From: JAXGXJ01 sp963829545
Lineage (GTDB): Bacteria > Actinomycetota > Thermoleophilia > RBG-16-64-13
Reading direction: 5' to 3'
Length of the DNA: 64,000 nucleotides
NCBI GenBank assembly: GCA_963829545.1
Contig: CAWHIX010000010.1
Location: forward strand, 62,001-126,000
In this document: in pieces, positions 56,313-64,000 of the stretch
How positions within the stretch are numbered: the stretch's first letter is position 1
How the letters are laid out: each line of letters begins with the position of its first letter
Made by a program: the position numbers and the translations under genes
The notes under the pieces: model-generated
Database searches by the model: none
Told to the model about the DNA's origin: nothing
Seen by the model: only the letters and a program-made list of their open reading frames with translations

Positions 56313-56328
56313 GAATGGTATACCGTTC
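56313..56328. promoter_or_regulatory. Candidate autoregulatory operator of IclR2
   Basis: GAATGGTATACCGTTC is a 16-base inverted repeat with a perfect GGTATACC core and one mismatched pair. It lies 34 bases upstream of the TTG start of the second iclR gene, the usual place for IclR autoregulation. A close variant lies in front of livG. Confidence 0.6.
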
Positions 56329-56361
56329 AACAGTACCGACAACGGACGGTGGAGGTAGGGC

Positions 56362-57129
56362 TTGCAGGTCGAGAGCCAGGTACGTGCGGTCACGCGCGCT
56401 GTGGCCATCCTCGAGCAGTTCACCTTGGCCCACCCCGAGCGCAATCTCACCGAGATCAGCGCGTCCATAGGGCTGAGCAAGAGCACGACCCACCGGCTGC
56501 TGGGGACACTTTCCAGCGCGGAGATGATCGAATTCGACAAGCGCACGGGCCGCTATCGCCTGGGACTCAAGGTCTTTCGTTTGGGCAGCGTAGTGTCCAA
56601 AGGGATGGAACTGCTCAAACAGGCGGATCCGCTGCTGGAGAGCGTGGCCGGAGAGACCGACGAATCCTCCTTCTTGCTTGTGGCGGACGGCAACGAGGCC
56701 TTGTGTGTGCGCCGCTTCGACGGCAGCAGCGACGTCCGCGTCCTCACCCTGGAGCAAGGCGCACATTCGACCTTCAACTGCGGCTCGGCGCAGCGGGTGC
56801 TGCTGGCGCATCTCCCCGAAGAACGTTGGGAGGAGATCGTCTCTCGCCACGTGCGGCGCATGACCCAGTATTCGCTGGTGGGTAGGGATGAACTGGAGCG
56901 TGATCGTCGCGAGATCCGCGAGAGAGGGTACTGCGTGGCCTGGGAGGACGTCACCCTTCACGCATGTGCTCTGGGAGCTCCGGTGCGCGACGTCAGCGGA
57001 GAGGTTATCGCGGCGGTCAGCATATCCGGCATCGTGCAGCGTTTCTCGGCCGAGAGGTTGCCCGTGTTGATCCGCCGCATCATGCAGACCGGGGAAGAGG
57101 TCTCGCGGAGACTCGGCTGCAGCTCCTGA
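56362..57129 (+). CDS. IclR-family transcriptional regulator 2
   Basis: 255 residues. The winged helix (about 5-65) contains AVAILEQFTLAHPERNLTEIS and IGLSKSTTHRLLGTLSSA. The effector domain (about 75-250) includes GSAQRVLLAHLPEE and LGAPVRDVSGEVIAAVSISG. The start is TTG at 56362, supported by GGAGG seven bases upstream and by the family N terminus. It is shorter than IclR1 at its N terminus and only moderately similar, so they probably sense different effectors. With a shared palindrome upstream of livG it is the best candidate to regulate the importer and itself. Confidence 0.88.
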   Translation: MQVESQVRAVTRAVAILEQFTLAHPERNLTEISASIGLSKSTTHRLLGTLSSAEMIEFDKRTGRYRLGLKVFRLGSVVSKGMELLKQADPLLESVAGETDESSFLLVADGNEALCVRRFDGSSDVRVLTLEQGAHSTFNCGSAQRVLLAHLPEERWEEIVSRHVRRMTQYSLVGRDELERDRREIRERGYCVAWEDVTLHACALGAPVRDVSGEVIAAVSISGIVQRFSAERLPVLIRRIMQTGEEVSRRLGCSS

Positions 57130-57295
57130 GGTCTGCGGACTCAACGCGGGCTCGGCGCGAGAGCACGAGCCCTCATGCCGGGAGATGCTCGCATGGCTGC
57201 AACCAGGCCGCGGCTTCGCATCATTGGGGAGTGCACCGGCCCCAGTTGGGAGTATGCTTAAATACGATGGGGTGATCGTAAGGAGGATTCTGCTT

Positions 57296-57754
57296 ATGCC
57301 CAGCTGGATTGGACCTTGGGAAATAGCGATTGTCTTGGTGCTGGCGCTTCTGATCTTCGGCCCGCGCAAGCTGCCCGATCTGGGGGCTTCGCTGGGCAAA
57401 TCGATACGCGGCTTCAAGAAGGGGTTGAAAGAGACCGAGGACGAGGTGAACACGGCGGTGGCCGAAGTCCGCGAGGCTACCGACATACGCACCGATGAGC
57501 CTCAAGCGACATCGGCTGCGGAGGCTGCGCCGATAGCGACCGCTGCAGCGGTTTCCACTGCCGAAGCGGTGGCTCCTTCGGCCGAAGCGGTGCCCCCGGT
57601 CGCGGAAGCCGTGGCTGCGCCGGCCGTTGAAGCGGAGGCGGCGCCCGAGATGGTAGCGTCTGCGGCCGGTGCCGAGGCCCTTGTGGCCGAGGCCCCCGTG
57701 GCTGAGGCCGTTGTGGCTGAGGCTGCGCCGACCGAGACCGAGAAGGCCGAATAG
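57296..57754 (+). CDS. tatA: Sec-independent translocase subunit TatA with long Ala-rich tail
   Basis: 152 residues. The N terminus has the TatA helix (WEIAIVLVLALLIFGPRKLPDLG) with the Phe-Gly-Pro hinge, then the amphipathic helix LGKSIRGFKKGLKE. The rest (about 65-152) is low-complexity sequence rich in Ala, Glu, Val and Pro (repeats such as AEAVAP and VAEAVV), far longer than the usual 30-40-residue tail. AGGAGG is ten bases before ATG 57296. TatA forms the pore for folded proteins, including the Tat-signal binding lipoprotein at 51.1 kb. No tatC is seen in the window. Confidence 0.88.
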   Translation: MPSWIGPWEIAIVLVLALLIFGPRKLPDLGASLGKSIRGFKKGLKETEDEVNTAVAEVREATDIRTDEPQATSAAEAAPIATAAAVSTAEAVAPSAEAVPPVAEAVAAPAVEAEAAPEMVASAAGAEALVAEAPVAEAVVAEAAPTETEKAE

Positions 57755-57784
57755 GCCGACGCCGCCCGAGAGGGCGACGTTCTC

Positions 57785-58921
57785 ATGTCAGGCACTGAGA
57801 GCTATGTATACCTGGAGATCGCGGAGGCCGTCCGTCGGCTGATCGTCTCCGGCGAACTGGCGGTAGGCGAGCGTCTTCCCTCAGTCCGCGACATGGCCGA
57901 GCGCTGGAAGTGCACTCCCAACACCGTCAGCCGTGCCTACGCCTACCTGGCCAGAGAGGGGCTGGTCTCGGCTCACCGCGGAGGGGGTACGCGCGTGGCC
58001 TCTGCCCGCCCCGACCTCAGCGGTGGGCAACCCGCCGGGTGGGAGTGGGCCAGCCTGGTCAACCGCGCCGAGAGCTATCTTCTTGAGGCCCTGGGTCAGG
58101 GCCATACCCCTGCGCACGCTGAGGCGGCCCTCGCAGCGTCCATCTCCCGCTGGCAGGAACTGCAGCAGCGGATCGCGCCCCTCAAGGGTCTTTCGTCGGT
58201 CGAGCGATGCTCGCCGGGCGCCCTGGCCTTCGCCGGCAGCCATGATCTCGCGGTCGAGTTGCTGACAAGGATGCTGGCGGAGCGAGAGCCGGCCATCGAG
58301 TTGGCCACCGCCTTTGTCGGCAGCCTGGGTGGTCTCATGGCACTGGCACGGGGAGAGGCCGAAATCTCCGGGTGCCACCTCTGGGATGAGGTGACCGGCG
58401 AGTACAACAGCCCCTTCGTGTTGCGGCTCCTGCCCAACCGCCCCATCATGCTGCTCACTCTGGCGAAGAGGATCCAGGGTCTGATAGTCCCGCCGGGCAA
58501 CCCTCGCGGGCTCAAGTCCCTGGCCGATCTTCAGGATTCGGGCGTGAGGCTGATCAACCGCCAGCCGGGTTCGGGCACGCGGGTCTGGCTCGACGTGCAA
58601 CTGAAGGCGGCCGGCGTGGACCCGAGCGCCATCGAAGGCTACGAAAGTGAAGAGACCACACATCTGGCAATAGCCCGGGCGGTGGCCGAAGGGCGGGCCG
58701 ACGTGGGGCTGGGCGTCAGTGCGGCTGCCGCCGCCTACGGCCTCGATTTCATCCCTCTGGGGGAGGAGCGGTACGACTTGGTGGTGCCTCTCGAGCTGTG
58801 GGAAGAGGCTTCCCTGATGGCCCTGCGCGAAGTCGTGGCTTCAGCCCGCTTCAGGGAGGCTGTACTGGCTTTGGGCGGTTATGACGTCACGGAGACGGGC
58901 GCGGCCGTCAGAGTGGGCTAG
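57785..58921 (+). CDS. GntR-type regulator fused to a periplasmic-binding-protein-like domain
   Basis: 378 residues. The N-terminal GntR winged helix (about 5-75) has LIVSGELAVGERLPSVRDMAE and NTVSRAYAYLAREGLV. Residues about 150-370 form a PBP_like domain (family PF12727-type), with GSLGGLMALARGEAEISGCHLWD, GLKSLADLQDSGVRLINRQPGSGTR and GRADVGLGVSAAAAAYGLDF. Such domains are related to molybdate/tungstate-binding proteins and occur in ModE-like regulators, so an oxyanion-sensing role is plausible. The gene is 31 bases after tatA and ends five bases before polA. Given three or more molybdenum-type subunits in the window, a metal-responsive role is attractive, but no target site was identified. 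Confidence 0.82.
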   Translation: MSGTESYVYLEIAEAVRRLIVSGELAVGERLPSVRDMAERWKCTPNTVSRAYAYLAREGLVSAHRGGGTRVASARPDLSGGQPAGWEWASLVNRAESYLLEALGQGHTPAHAEAALAASISRWQELQQRIAPLKGLSSVERCSPGALAFAGSHDLAVELLTRMLAEREPAIELATAFVGSLGGLMALARGEAEISGCHLWDEVTGEYNSPFVLRLLPNRPIMLLTLAKRIQGLIVPPGNPRGLKSLADLQDSGVRLINRQPGSGTRVWLDVQLKAAGVDPSAIEGYESEETTHLAIARAVAEGRADVGLGVSAAAAAYGLDFIPLGEERYDLVVPLELWEEASLMALREVVASARFREAVLALGGYDVTETGAAVRVG

Positions 58922-58925
58922 GCCC

Positions 58926-61592
58926 GTGGACGATGTCTGTACGGCCAAAGGGGACCTGGGGCCGCTCTTTCTGCTCGACGGCAACAACATAGCCTTCCGG
59001 GCTTTCTACGCTCTGCCGCCCGAGATCAGTACCTCCACGGGCTTTCCCACCAACGCGCTCTACGGGTTCTGTTCGATGGTCATGAAGATAATCAGCGAGT
59101 ACAAGCCGGGTGCGGTGATAGCCGCCTGGGACTCCAAGGAGAAGACCTTCCGGCACGCGGAGTTCGAGGAATACAAAGCTCAGCGCAAGCCCATGCCCGA
59201 CTCTCTGTCCGAGCAGTGGCCCTTCTTCGTCGAACTGTCGGAGGCATTCGGCTTCATCAATCTGGCGCTGCCCGGCTACGAAGCCGACGACATCCTGGGC
59301 ACCCTTGCCCGCCAAGCCGAGGCGGAAGGGCGCGAGACCTTCATCGTCACCGGCGATCGCGACGCTCTGCAGTTGGCCGGCGAGCACGTGCACATCATGT
59401 CAAACACCCGCGGGATCACGGAGGTGAAGGTCTACGACCCCGCCGCCGTGGAGGAGCGCTTCGGGGTGCCTCCCCGGCTCATACCCGATCTGATAGGGCT
59501 GAAGGGCGACACGTCGGACAACATCCCCGGCGTGCCCGGCATCGGAGAGAAGACGGCCGCCCAGCTGCTGGCTCAGTTCGGCAGTCTGGAGGAGGTGCTG
59601 GCGCACGCAGGCGAGGTCTCGGGCGCGAAACGCAGGGAGCTGCTCGTGGAGCACCGGGAGACTGCGCTTCTGTCGAAGAAGCTGGCCCTTCTGGACGTGG
59701 ATGTGCCTATAGACATCACCACAGCCGAAGTCCTGCCTCACGAACTGCAGCGTGACAGGCTGGAAGAGCTGCTGACGCGCTTCGAGTTCGGCACCTTGCT
59801 CGATCGCCTCGGACAACTCTTCCCTCGCCTTCGGGAAGCGGGACAGGATGAGGCGGGGGCGCGGCTGGCTGCGCCCGCCGCGCCCCCGCAGGACGCCCAG
59901 GCCTGGCAATCCCTCTTCGACTGGAGCCGGCCGGTCGGCATGGTGGCTGAGGACGCGAGTGCCCTGCCAGGCACGCTGGAACCGGCGGCGGGTTTTCCCG
60001 TGCGCGTCTGGCTGGCCCAGGGCCCTGCCGGGCAAGGGTCCGAGGCCTACGGCGCGGTCATCAGTGTGCCGGTCCTCGACCCTGCGGAGGCAGCTCCCGT
60101 CATTCGCCCCTTACTGGAGCGGGGCGGCGCCGTCTGCCACGATCTCAAGTCCTCGCCCGCGCTCCAGACTCTGATAGAGCAGGCGGGGCACGACACTTAC
60201 GTAGCCGCCTACCTTCTGGCCCCCAACCGGCGTGAATACCCGCTTGCCGAGCTGGCCCGCGAAGCGGGCCTGCGGGCTCCGGAGTGCGTTTCCCAGGAGA
60301 GCGGGGCGGCCGCGGCGGCCCTGGCGCTCGCGCTGGCCGAGCGGCAGGAGACGGAGCTGCGCGAGCAGGGCATGTGGGATCTGTTCCGCGATATCGAGTT
60401 GCCCCTCACCGCGGTCCTCATCTCCATGGAGGGGGTCGGTATTCACCTGGACTGCTACCGCCTGGGGGAGATCGCCGGCAAGATCCAAGACCAACTTGAG
60501 GAGCTCGAGACGCGCATCTACGAGCAGGCGGGCGAGCCCTTCAATCTGGGTTCCTCCCAGCAGATGGGCCGCATGCTTTTCGACCGTCTGGGACTTCCCC
60601 GGCAGCGCAAGACCAAGACCGGTTACTCCACCGACGCGAAGACGCTGGAGTCGCTACGCGACAGTCATCCCATCGTCGGCTACATCCTCAACCACCGCGA
60701 GCTCTCCAAGCTCATGTCGACCTACCTGCTGGCCTTGCCTCCGGCCGTCCACCAGGACACCGGACGGCTGCATACCACCTTCAACCAGACGGTCGCGGCC
60801 ACAGGTCGGCTCTCCTCAAGTGATCCGAATCTGCAGAACATCCCCGTGCGCACGGCGGTGGGGGCCCAGATACGACAGTGCTTCCGGGCGGAGCCGGGCT
60901 TCACGTTCGTCGTCGCCGACTACTCGCAGATAGAGTTGCACATCATGGCCCATCTCTCGGGAGAGCCCGCGCTGCTGGAGTCGTTCGCCAAGGGGGAGGA
61001 TATCCATACGCGCACGGCGGCCGAGGTGTTCGGGCTGGAGGAGGGTGAGGTCGACTCGACGCACAGACGTTACGCCAAAGCGGTCAATTTCGGCATCATG
61101 TACGGCATCTCGGCTTTCGGGCTGAGCCAGAACCTGGGCATCGAACGCGAGGAGGCGGCCGCCTACATCCAGGCCTACTTCGACCGGCTCCCTCGGGTCA
61201 AGGCCTTCATCGAGAGCACGATCGAGACCGGTCGTCGCCAGGGCTACGTCACCACGGTCTTCGGCCGGCGCCGGGACATCCCGGAGTTCGCTTCGCCCAA
61301 TTTCCAGACCCGCTCCCTCGGTGAGAGGCTGGCCGTCAACTCCGTCATCCAAGGCACCGCGGCCGATATAATCAAGGTAGCCATGATCCGTTGCCACCAG
61401 CGCCTCAGACGGGACTTTCCGGGGGCGCGCCTGGTCCTGCAGGTGCACGACGAGCTGGTGTTCGAGGTTCCCGAGGATTTGGCGGAGGCTGTCAAGACGG
61501 CCGTGGTGAAAGAGATGGTCGAAGCCTTCCCCATGGATCCGCCCCTGGGGGTGGACGCGGGCATCGGGCCCGACTGGCTCTCGGCCAAGTAA
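58926..61592 (+). CDS. polA: DNA polymerase I
   Basis: 888 residues. The N-terminal 5'-3' exonuclease domain (about 1-290) has FLLDGNNIAFRAFYAL, GYEADDILG, VTGDRDALQL and LKGDTSDNIPGVPGIG. The middle domain lacks the acidic proofreading residues I would expect, so 3'-5' exonuclease activity is probably missing, as in Taq polymerase. The polymerase domain (about 480-888) has motif A VVADYSQIELHIMAHLS, the O helix RRYAKAVNFGIMYG and motif C VHDELVFE. GTG 58926 is taken as the start, five bases after the previous stop. Confidence 0.95.
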   Translation: MDDVCTAKGDLGPLFLLDGNNIAFRAFYALPPEISTSTGFPTNALYGFCSMVMKIISEYKPGAVIAAWDSKEKTFRHAEFEEYKAQRKPMPDSLSEQWPFFVELSEAFGFINLALPGYEADDILGTLARQAEAEGRETFIVTGDRDALQLAGEHVHIMSNTRGITEVKVYDPAAVEERFGVPPRLIPDLIGLKGDTSDNIPGVPGIGEKTAAQLLAQFGSLEEVLAHAGEVSGAKRRELLVEHRETALLSKKLALLDVDVPIDITTAEVLPHELQRDRLEELLTRFEFGTLLDRLGQLFPRLREAGQDEAGARLAAPAAPPQDAQAWQSLFDWSRPVGMVAEDASALPGTLEPAAGFPVRVWLAQGPAGQGSEAYGAVISVPVLDPAEAAPVIRPLLERGGAVCHDLKSSPALQTLIEQAGHDTYVAAYLLAPNRREYPLAELAREAGLRAPECVSQESGAAAAALALALAERQETELREQGMWDLFRDIELPLTAVLISMEGVGIHLDCYRLGEIAGKIQDQLEELETRIYEQAGEPFNLGSSQQMGRMLFDRLGLPRQRKTKTGYSTDAKTLESLRDSHPIVGYILNHRELSKLMSTYLLALPPAVHQDTGRLHTTFNQTVAATGRLSSSDPNLQNIPVRTAVGAQIRQCFRAEPGFTFVVADYSQIELHIMAHLSGEPALLESFAKGEDIHTRTAAEVFGLEEGEVDSTHRRYAKAVNFGIMYGISAFGLSQNLGIEREEAAAYIQAYFDRLPRVKAFIESTIETGRRQGYVTTVFGRRRDIPEFASPNFQTRSLGERLAVNSVIQGTAADIIKVAMIRCHQRLRRDFPGARLVLQVHDELVFEVPEDLAEAVKTAVVKEMVEAFPMDPPLGVDAGIGPDWLSAK

Positions 61593-61629
61593 GCGGCCAT
61601 CTGCAGGAGCACCCTGCCGGGCCGATATG

Positions 61630-61657
61630 TTGTATTTCCTTGATGCGACGGTATACT
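61630..61657 (+). promoter_or_regulatory. Likely rpsA promoter
   Basis: TTGTAT and TATACT separated by 16 bases. The -10 hexamer is near consensus (5/6) and lies about 65 bases upstream of the rpsA start, within the intergenic gap after polA. Confidence 0.5.
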
Positions 61658-61722
61658 ACGCGCACAACCGCGTGGCGGAGTAAGAACGCGTGCATTCCTT
61701 TGGGAAGGGAAACGGAAACTAC

Positions 61723-63246
61723 ATGTCAGACGAACACATCGACGAAGGCGAACAGACACTACAGGGCGGTCAGGACCTGATGATCGAGGTGGATGGGAAG
61801 ATGGTTCCCAACTACGACGCCACGATCATGACGTTCGAAGAAGGGGATATCGTAACCGGGACTGTGGTGCGTGTCGACAAGGACGAGGTCCTGGTCGACA
61901 TCGGCTATAAGAGCGAGGGAGTCGTCCCCGCGAACGAGCTGTCGATCAGAAAGTCGGTGGACCCAGCTGACGAAGTGGCCGTGGGCGACGTTGTCGACGC
62001 CCTCGTTCTCACCAAAGAGGATGCCGACGGCCGGCTGATCCTTTCCCGCAAGCGGGCCAGGTTCGAGCGGGCGTGGCAGCGGATCGAGAAGGCTGCCGAA
62101 GAGGGTACCCCGGTGTCCGGTAGCGTCATCGAGGTGGTAAAAGGCGGCCTCATCATCGATTTGGGCGTGCGCGGGTTCCTTCCCGCTTCGCTGGTCGATA
62201 TCCGTCGCGTGGCCGATCTGGACGAGTTCCTGGGTCAGACGCTCGAATGCCGTGTGATCGAACTCAACCGTTTCCGCAACAACGTCGTGCTCAGCCGTCG
62301 CGCCGTGCTTGAGGAAGAGCGCCGCGGCGTCCGGGAGCAGATCCTCGACCGCATGAACGTGGGCGACCTGGTCACAGGCACCATCTCCAATATCGTCGAT
62401 TTCGGCGCGTTCGTAGACCTGGAAGGTATCGACGGCCTCATCCATATCTCTGAGCTCTCTTGGAGCCACGTGAACCATCCGTCGGAGGTCCTGACGATCA
62501 GCCAGAAGGTCACCGTGCGCGTGCTCGACATCGACCGCGACCGGCAACGTATCTCCCTGGGGCTGAAGCAGACCCAGAAGGACCCCTGGCAGCAGGTGTT
62601 CGAGAACCGGCAGGTCAACGAGATCGTCCACGGGCGAGTCACGAAGCTGGTCTCTTTTGGTGCCTTCGTGGAGATCGAAGAAGGAGTGGAGGGTCTCATC
62701 CACATCTCCGAACTCGCCCAGCACCACGTGGAAGACCCCTCCGAGGTCGTGCGCCCGGGCCAGGATGTGAACGTGAAGATCATCGAGATCGACCCCGAGC
62801 GGCGTCGTCTCTCGCTCAGTCTGAAGCGCTTGGAGCCCGAGTACCGCATCCATGAGGATGTGCTCGACGAGGAGGGCGAGGAGGGCCTGCTGGACGAAGA
62901 GGCTCTCGCGGACGAGGGTTTGGCCGAGGGAGAGTCCTCGGCTGAGGAAACCGACACGGCCGAGGGAGCAGCTGAAGCAGAACCCGTCGTGACCGAGGAC
63001 GAAGCTGAAGCGGAGACTGAAGGGGTAGTCGCCCCGGAGGAGGCCGCCGACGAGGGTGGTGCCGAACAACCGGCGGAGCCCGAGGCCGAAGCGGTCGCCG
63101 CGGAGGAAGCTGAGGCCGAAGCAGCCGCCGATGAGGAACCCGCAGCAGCAGTCGCCGAGTCGGAGGAAGTGGCGGAAGCTGTTGCCGCCCCCGAAGATGG
63201 GTCGGGTGCCGAAGAGGAAGCCGGGGAAGAGGTCATCCCCAGCTGA
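61723..63246 (+). CDS. rpsA: 30S ribosomal protein S1 with acidic C-terminal extension
   Basis: 507 residues. There are four S1 RNA-binding domains (about 40-105, 125-190, 210-275 and 295-365). Repeats three and four keep the consensus best (GTISNIVDFGAFVDLEGIDGLIHISELS and VSFGAFVEIEEGVEGLIHISELA). The remaining 140 residues are almost only Glu, Ala, Asp and Val, an acidic tail seen in some actinobacterial S1 proteins. It binds mRNA on the 30S subunit during initiation. ATG 61723 is chosen because the product then starts MSDEHIDEG; an in-frame GTG at 61690 is possible. Confidence 0.93.
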   Translation: MSDEHIDEGEQTLQGGQDLMIEVDGKMVPNYDATIMTFEEGDIVTGTVVRVDKDEVLVDIGYKSEGVVPANELSIRKSVDPADEVAVGDVVDALVLTKEDADGRLILSRKRARFERAWQRIEKAAEEGTPVSGSVIEVVKGGLIIDLGVRGFLPASLVDIRRVADLDEFLGQTLECRVIELNRFRNNVVLSRRAVLEEERRGVREQILDRMNVGDLVTGTISNIVDFGAFVDLEGIDGLIHISELSWSHVNHPSEVLTISQKVTVRVLDIDRDRQRISLGLKQTQKDPWQQVFENRQVNEIVHGRVTKLVSFGAFVEIEEGVEGLIHISELAQHHVEDPSEVVRPGQDVNVKIIEIDPERRRLSLSLKRLEPEYRIHEDVLDEEGEEGLLDEEALADEGLAEGESSAEETDTAEGAAEAEPVVTEDEAEAETEGVVAPEEAADEGGAEQPAEPEAEAVAAEEAEAEAAADEEPAAAVAESEEVAEAVAAPEDGSGAEEEAGEEVIPS

Positions 63247-63275
63247 CGGGTCTCGAACCTTGCGTAGTGACACAT

Positions 63276-63305
63276 GGGGGCGCCTGAGGGCGCTCCCTGT
63301 TTTTT
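63276..63305 (+). terminator. Terminator after rpsA
   Basis: Nine-base stem (GGGGGCGCC with GGCGCTCCC, containing a G-T pair), four-base loop, then TGTTTTTT. It is the best T-tract terminator in the window, directly in front of coaE. Confidence 0.85.
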
Positions 63306-63318
63306 CCCGGAGGGTGGA

Positions 63319-63978
63319 ATGACCGCAACGAGCGATCCCCGTGCGCCCGGCTCGGCTGATGCCGAGACCGGGCGTCGCATAGTCGCCGTCGGTCTGACCG
63401 GGGGCATCGGAGCCGGCAAGAGCACCACCCTCATGATGTTCGCCGAAGAGGGGGCGCTCACCCTTTCGGCGGACCTGATCGTCCACGATCTATACCGGCG
63501 GCCCGAGGTCGTCCAGCGCGTGGTGGAGCGCTTCGGTCCTGACGTGCTGGGGTCGGATGGGACCCTCGACCGCCGCCGTCTGGCGGGCGCGGTGCAGGGT
63601 AGACGGGAGGCGCTCCGCTGGCTGGAGGCACTCACGCATCCTCTGGTGGCCTCTGAGATAGAACGTTTCATAGGCGCGGCGCCGGATGGTTCCGTAGTGG
63701 TCTGCGAGGTGCCCTTGCTCTTCGAGTCGGGTTTCCAGGACAAGTTCGACATGATCGTCACGGTGGAGGCCGCCCGAGAGCAGCGCCTGCGCCGTTCGGC
63801 TCACCGCACTCCGCCGGAGGCCTTCCTCGAGTTCGAGCGTCTGCAGGCCTCGACCGAGGAGCGCGTGCAGGGAAGCGACTTGGTGTGCCGCAACGACGGT
63901 GACCTGGCGGCGCTGCGCACTTTCGTGCGCAGCGCCTACGCCCGGGCGGCGTCCTTGCTAGAGGATTCCGGCGGGTGA
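63319..63978 (+). CDS. coaE: Dephospho-CoA kinase
   Basis: 219 residues, the last step of coenzyme A synthesis. The P-loop is GLTGGIGAGKSTT (about 25-37); family segments ALTLSADLIVHDLYRR, LTHPLVASEI and VVCEVPLLFESGF follow, with an Arg-rich lid region near LRRSAHRTPPEAF. ATG 63319 has GGAGGG six bases upstream; an earlier in-frame ATG at 63274 lies within the terminator hairpin and is unlikely. Its stop overlaps a possible next gene. Confidence 0.93.
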   Translation: MTATSDPRAPGSADAETGRRIVAVGLTGGIGAGKSTTLMMFAEEGALTLSADLIVHDLYRRPEVVQRVVERFGPDVLGSDGTLDRRRLAGAVQGRREALRWLEALTHPLVASEIERFIGAAPDGSVVVCEVPLLFESGFQDKFDMIVTVEAAREQRLRRSAHRTPPEAFLEFERLQASTEERVQGSDLVCRNDGDLAALRTFVRSAYARAASLLEDSGG

Positions 63979-64000
63979 GGGTATACGAGGTGAGACGGAG
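63975..64000 (+). CDS. Possible start of next gene (truncated by window end)
   Basis: A GTG overlapping the coaE stop (GTGA) opens a frame reading MRVYEVRR to the window edge. The overlap style matches other coupled genes here, but only eight codons are visible and no family can be named. Confidence 0.25.

Noticed and set aside
36008..57129. Catabolic island as a recent genomic island inserted at tRNA-Leu
   Set aside because: The position next to a tRNA is suggestive, but there is no integrase or duplicated tRNA end, and codon and base use look like the flanking genes.

Overview
The window is high-GC DNA from an anaerobic or facultatively anaerobic member of the Actinobacteriota. Three things point there. 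The lipoproteins carry long Thr/Ala linkers directly after the lipobox, there is a BldD-type regulator, and GC is high throughout. The lineage cannot be fixed from sequence alone; deep-branching classes (Coriobacteriia/OPB41-like, Geothermincolia-like, Thermoleophilia-like) are plausible. The left half (about 1-32.4 kb) has many single-base frameshifts in otherwise full-length conserved genes (both amtB copies, an amidohydrolase, ybjQ, gltB, cinA, trpC, trpF). The right half has none that I noticed. This looks more like draft or metagenome sequence error than gene decay.

Layout. 1-5.3 kb is a nitrogen-sensing block: a partial PII gene, two tandem amtB copies and a PucR-family regulator on the minus strand, and a second PII gene on the plus strand. 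5.4-14.5 kb (minus) holds an amidohydrolase related to hydroxybenzoate decarboxylases, a YbjQ protein, glnA, gltD and gltB. 14.8-19.9 kb (minus) is a BMP/nucleoside-type ABC importer, followed by serA. 21.8-25.2 kb holds a thioredoxin-reductase-like/glutaredoxin pair, an SLH/L,D-transpeptidase protein and cinA. 25.7-34.4 kb is one tightly overlapping operon, hisI-trpE-trpG-trpD-trpC-corA-trpF-trpB-trpA. Next come convergent bldD, a lipoprotein and tRNA-Leu(CAA).

36.2-57.1 kb is the most interesting part: a catabolic island for trihydroxybenzenes. Four consecutive genes (37.0-40.8 kb) encode a BKACE-family enzyme, an SDR reductase, a 3-hydroxyacyl-CoA-dehydrogenase-like enzyme and a cyclase-family hydrolase. 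These are the four enzyme types needed to take phloroglucinol through dihydrophloroglucinol, 3-hydroxy-5-oxohexanoate and triacetate to acetoacetate units. Beside them is a pyrogallol-phloroglucinol transhydroxylase-type molybdenum enzyme (alpha1, flanked by two beta subunits). A second, divergent alpha/beta pair has a fuller iron-sulfur complement. An iron-sulfur flavoprotein, two IclR regulators with candidate palindromic operators and a complete branched-chain/aromatic-type ABC importer complete the island. The likely flow is uptake of an aromatic substrate, conversion of pyrogallol to phloroglucinol, ring reduction, ring hydrolysis, oxidation and BKACE cleavage to acetoacetate plus acetoacetyl-CoA.

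57.3-64 kb returns to core genes: tatA, a GntR-PBP fusion regulator (possibly oxyanion-sensing), polA, rpsA and coaE.
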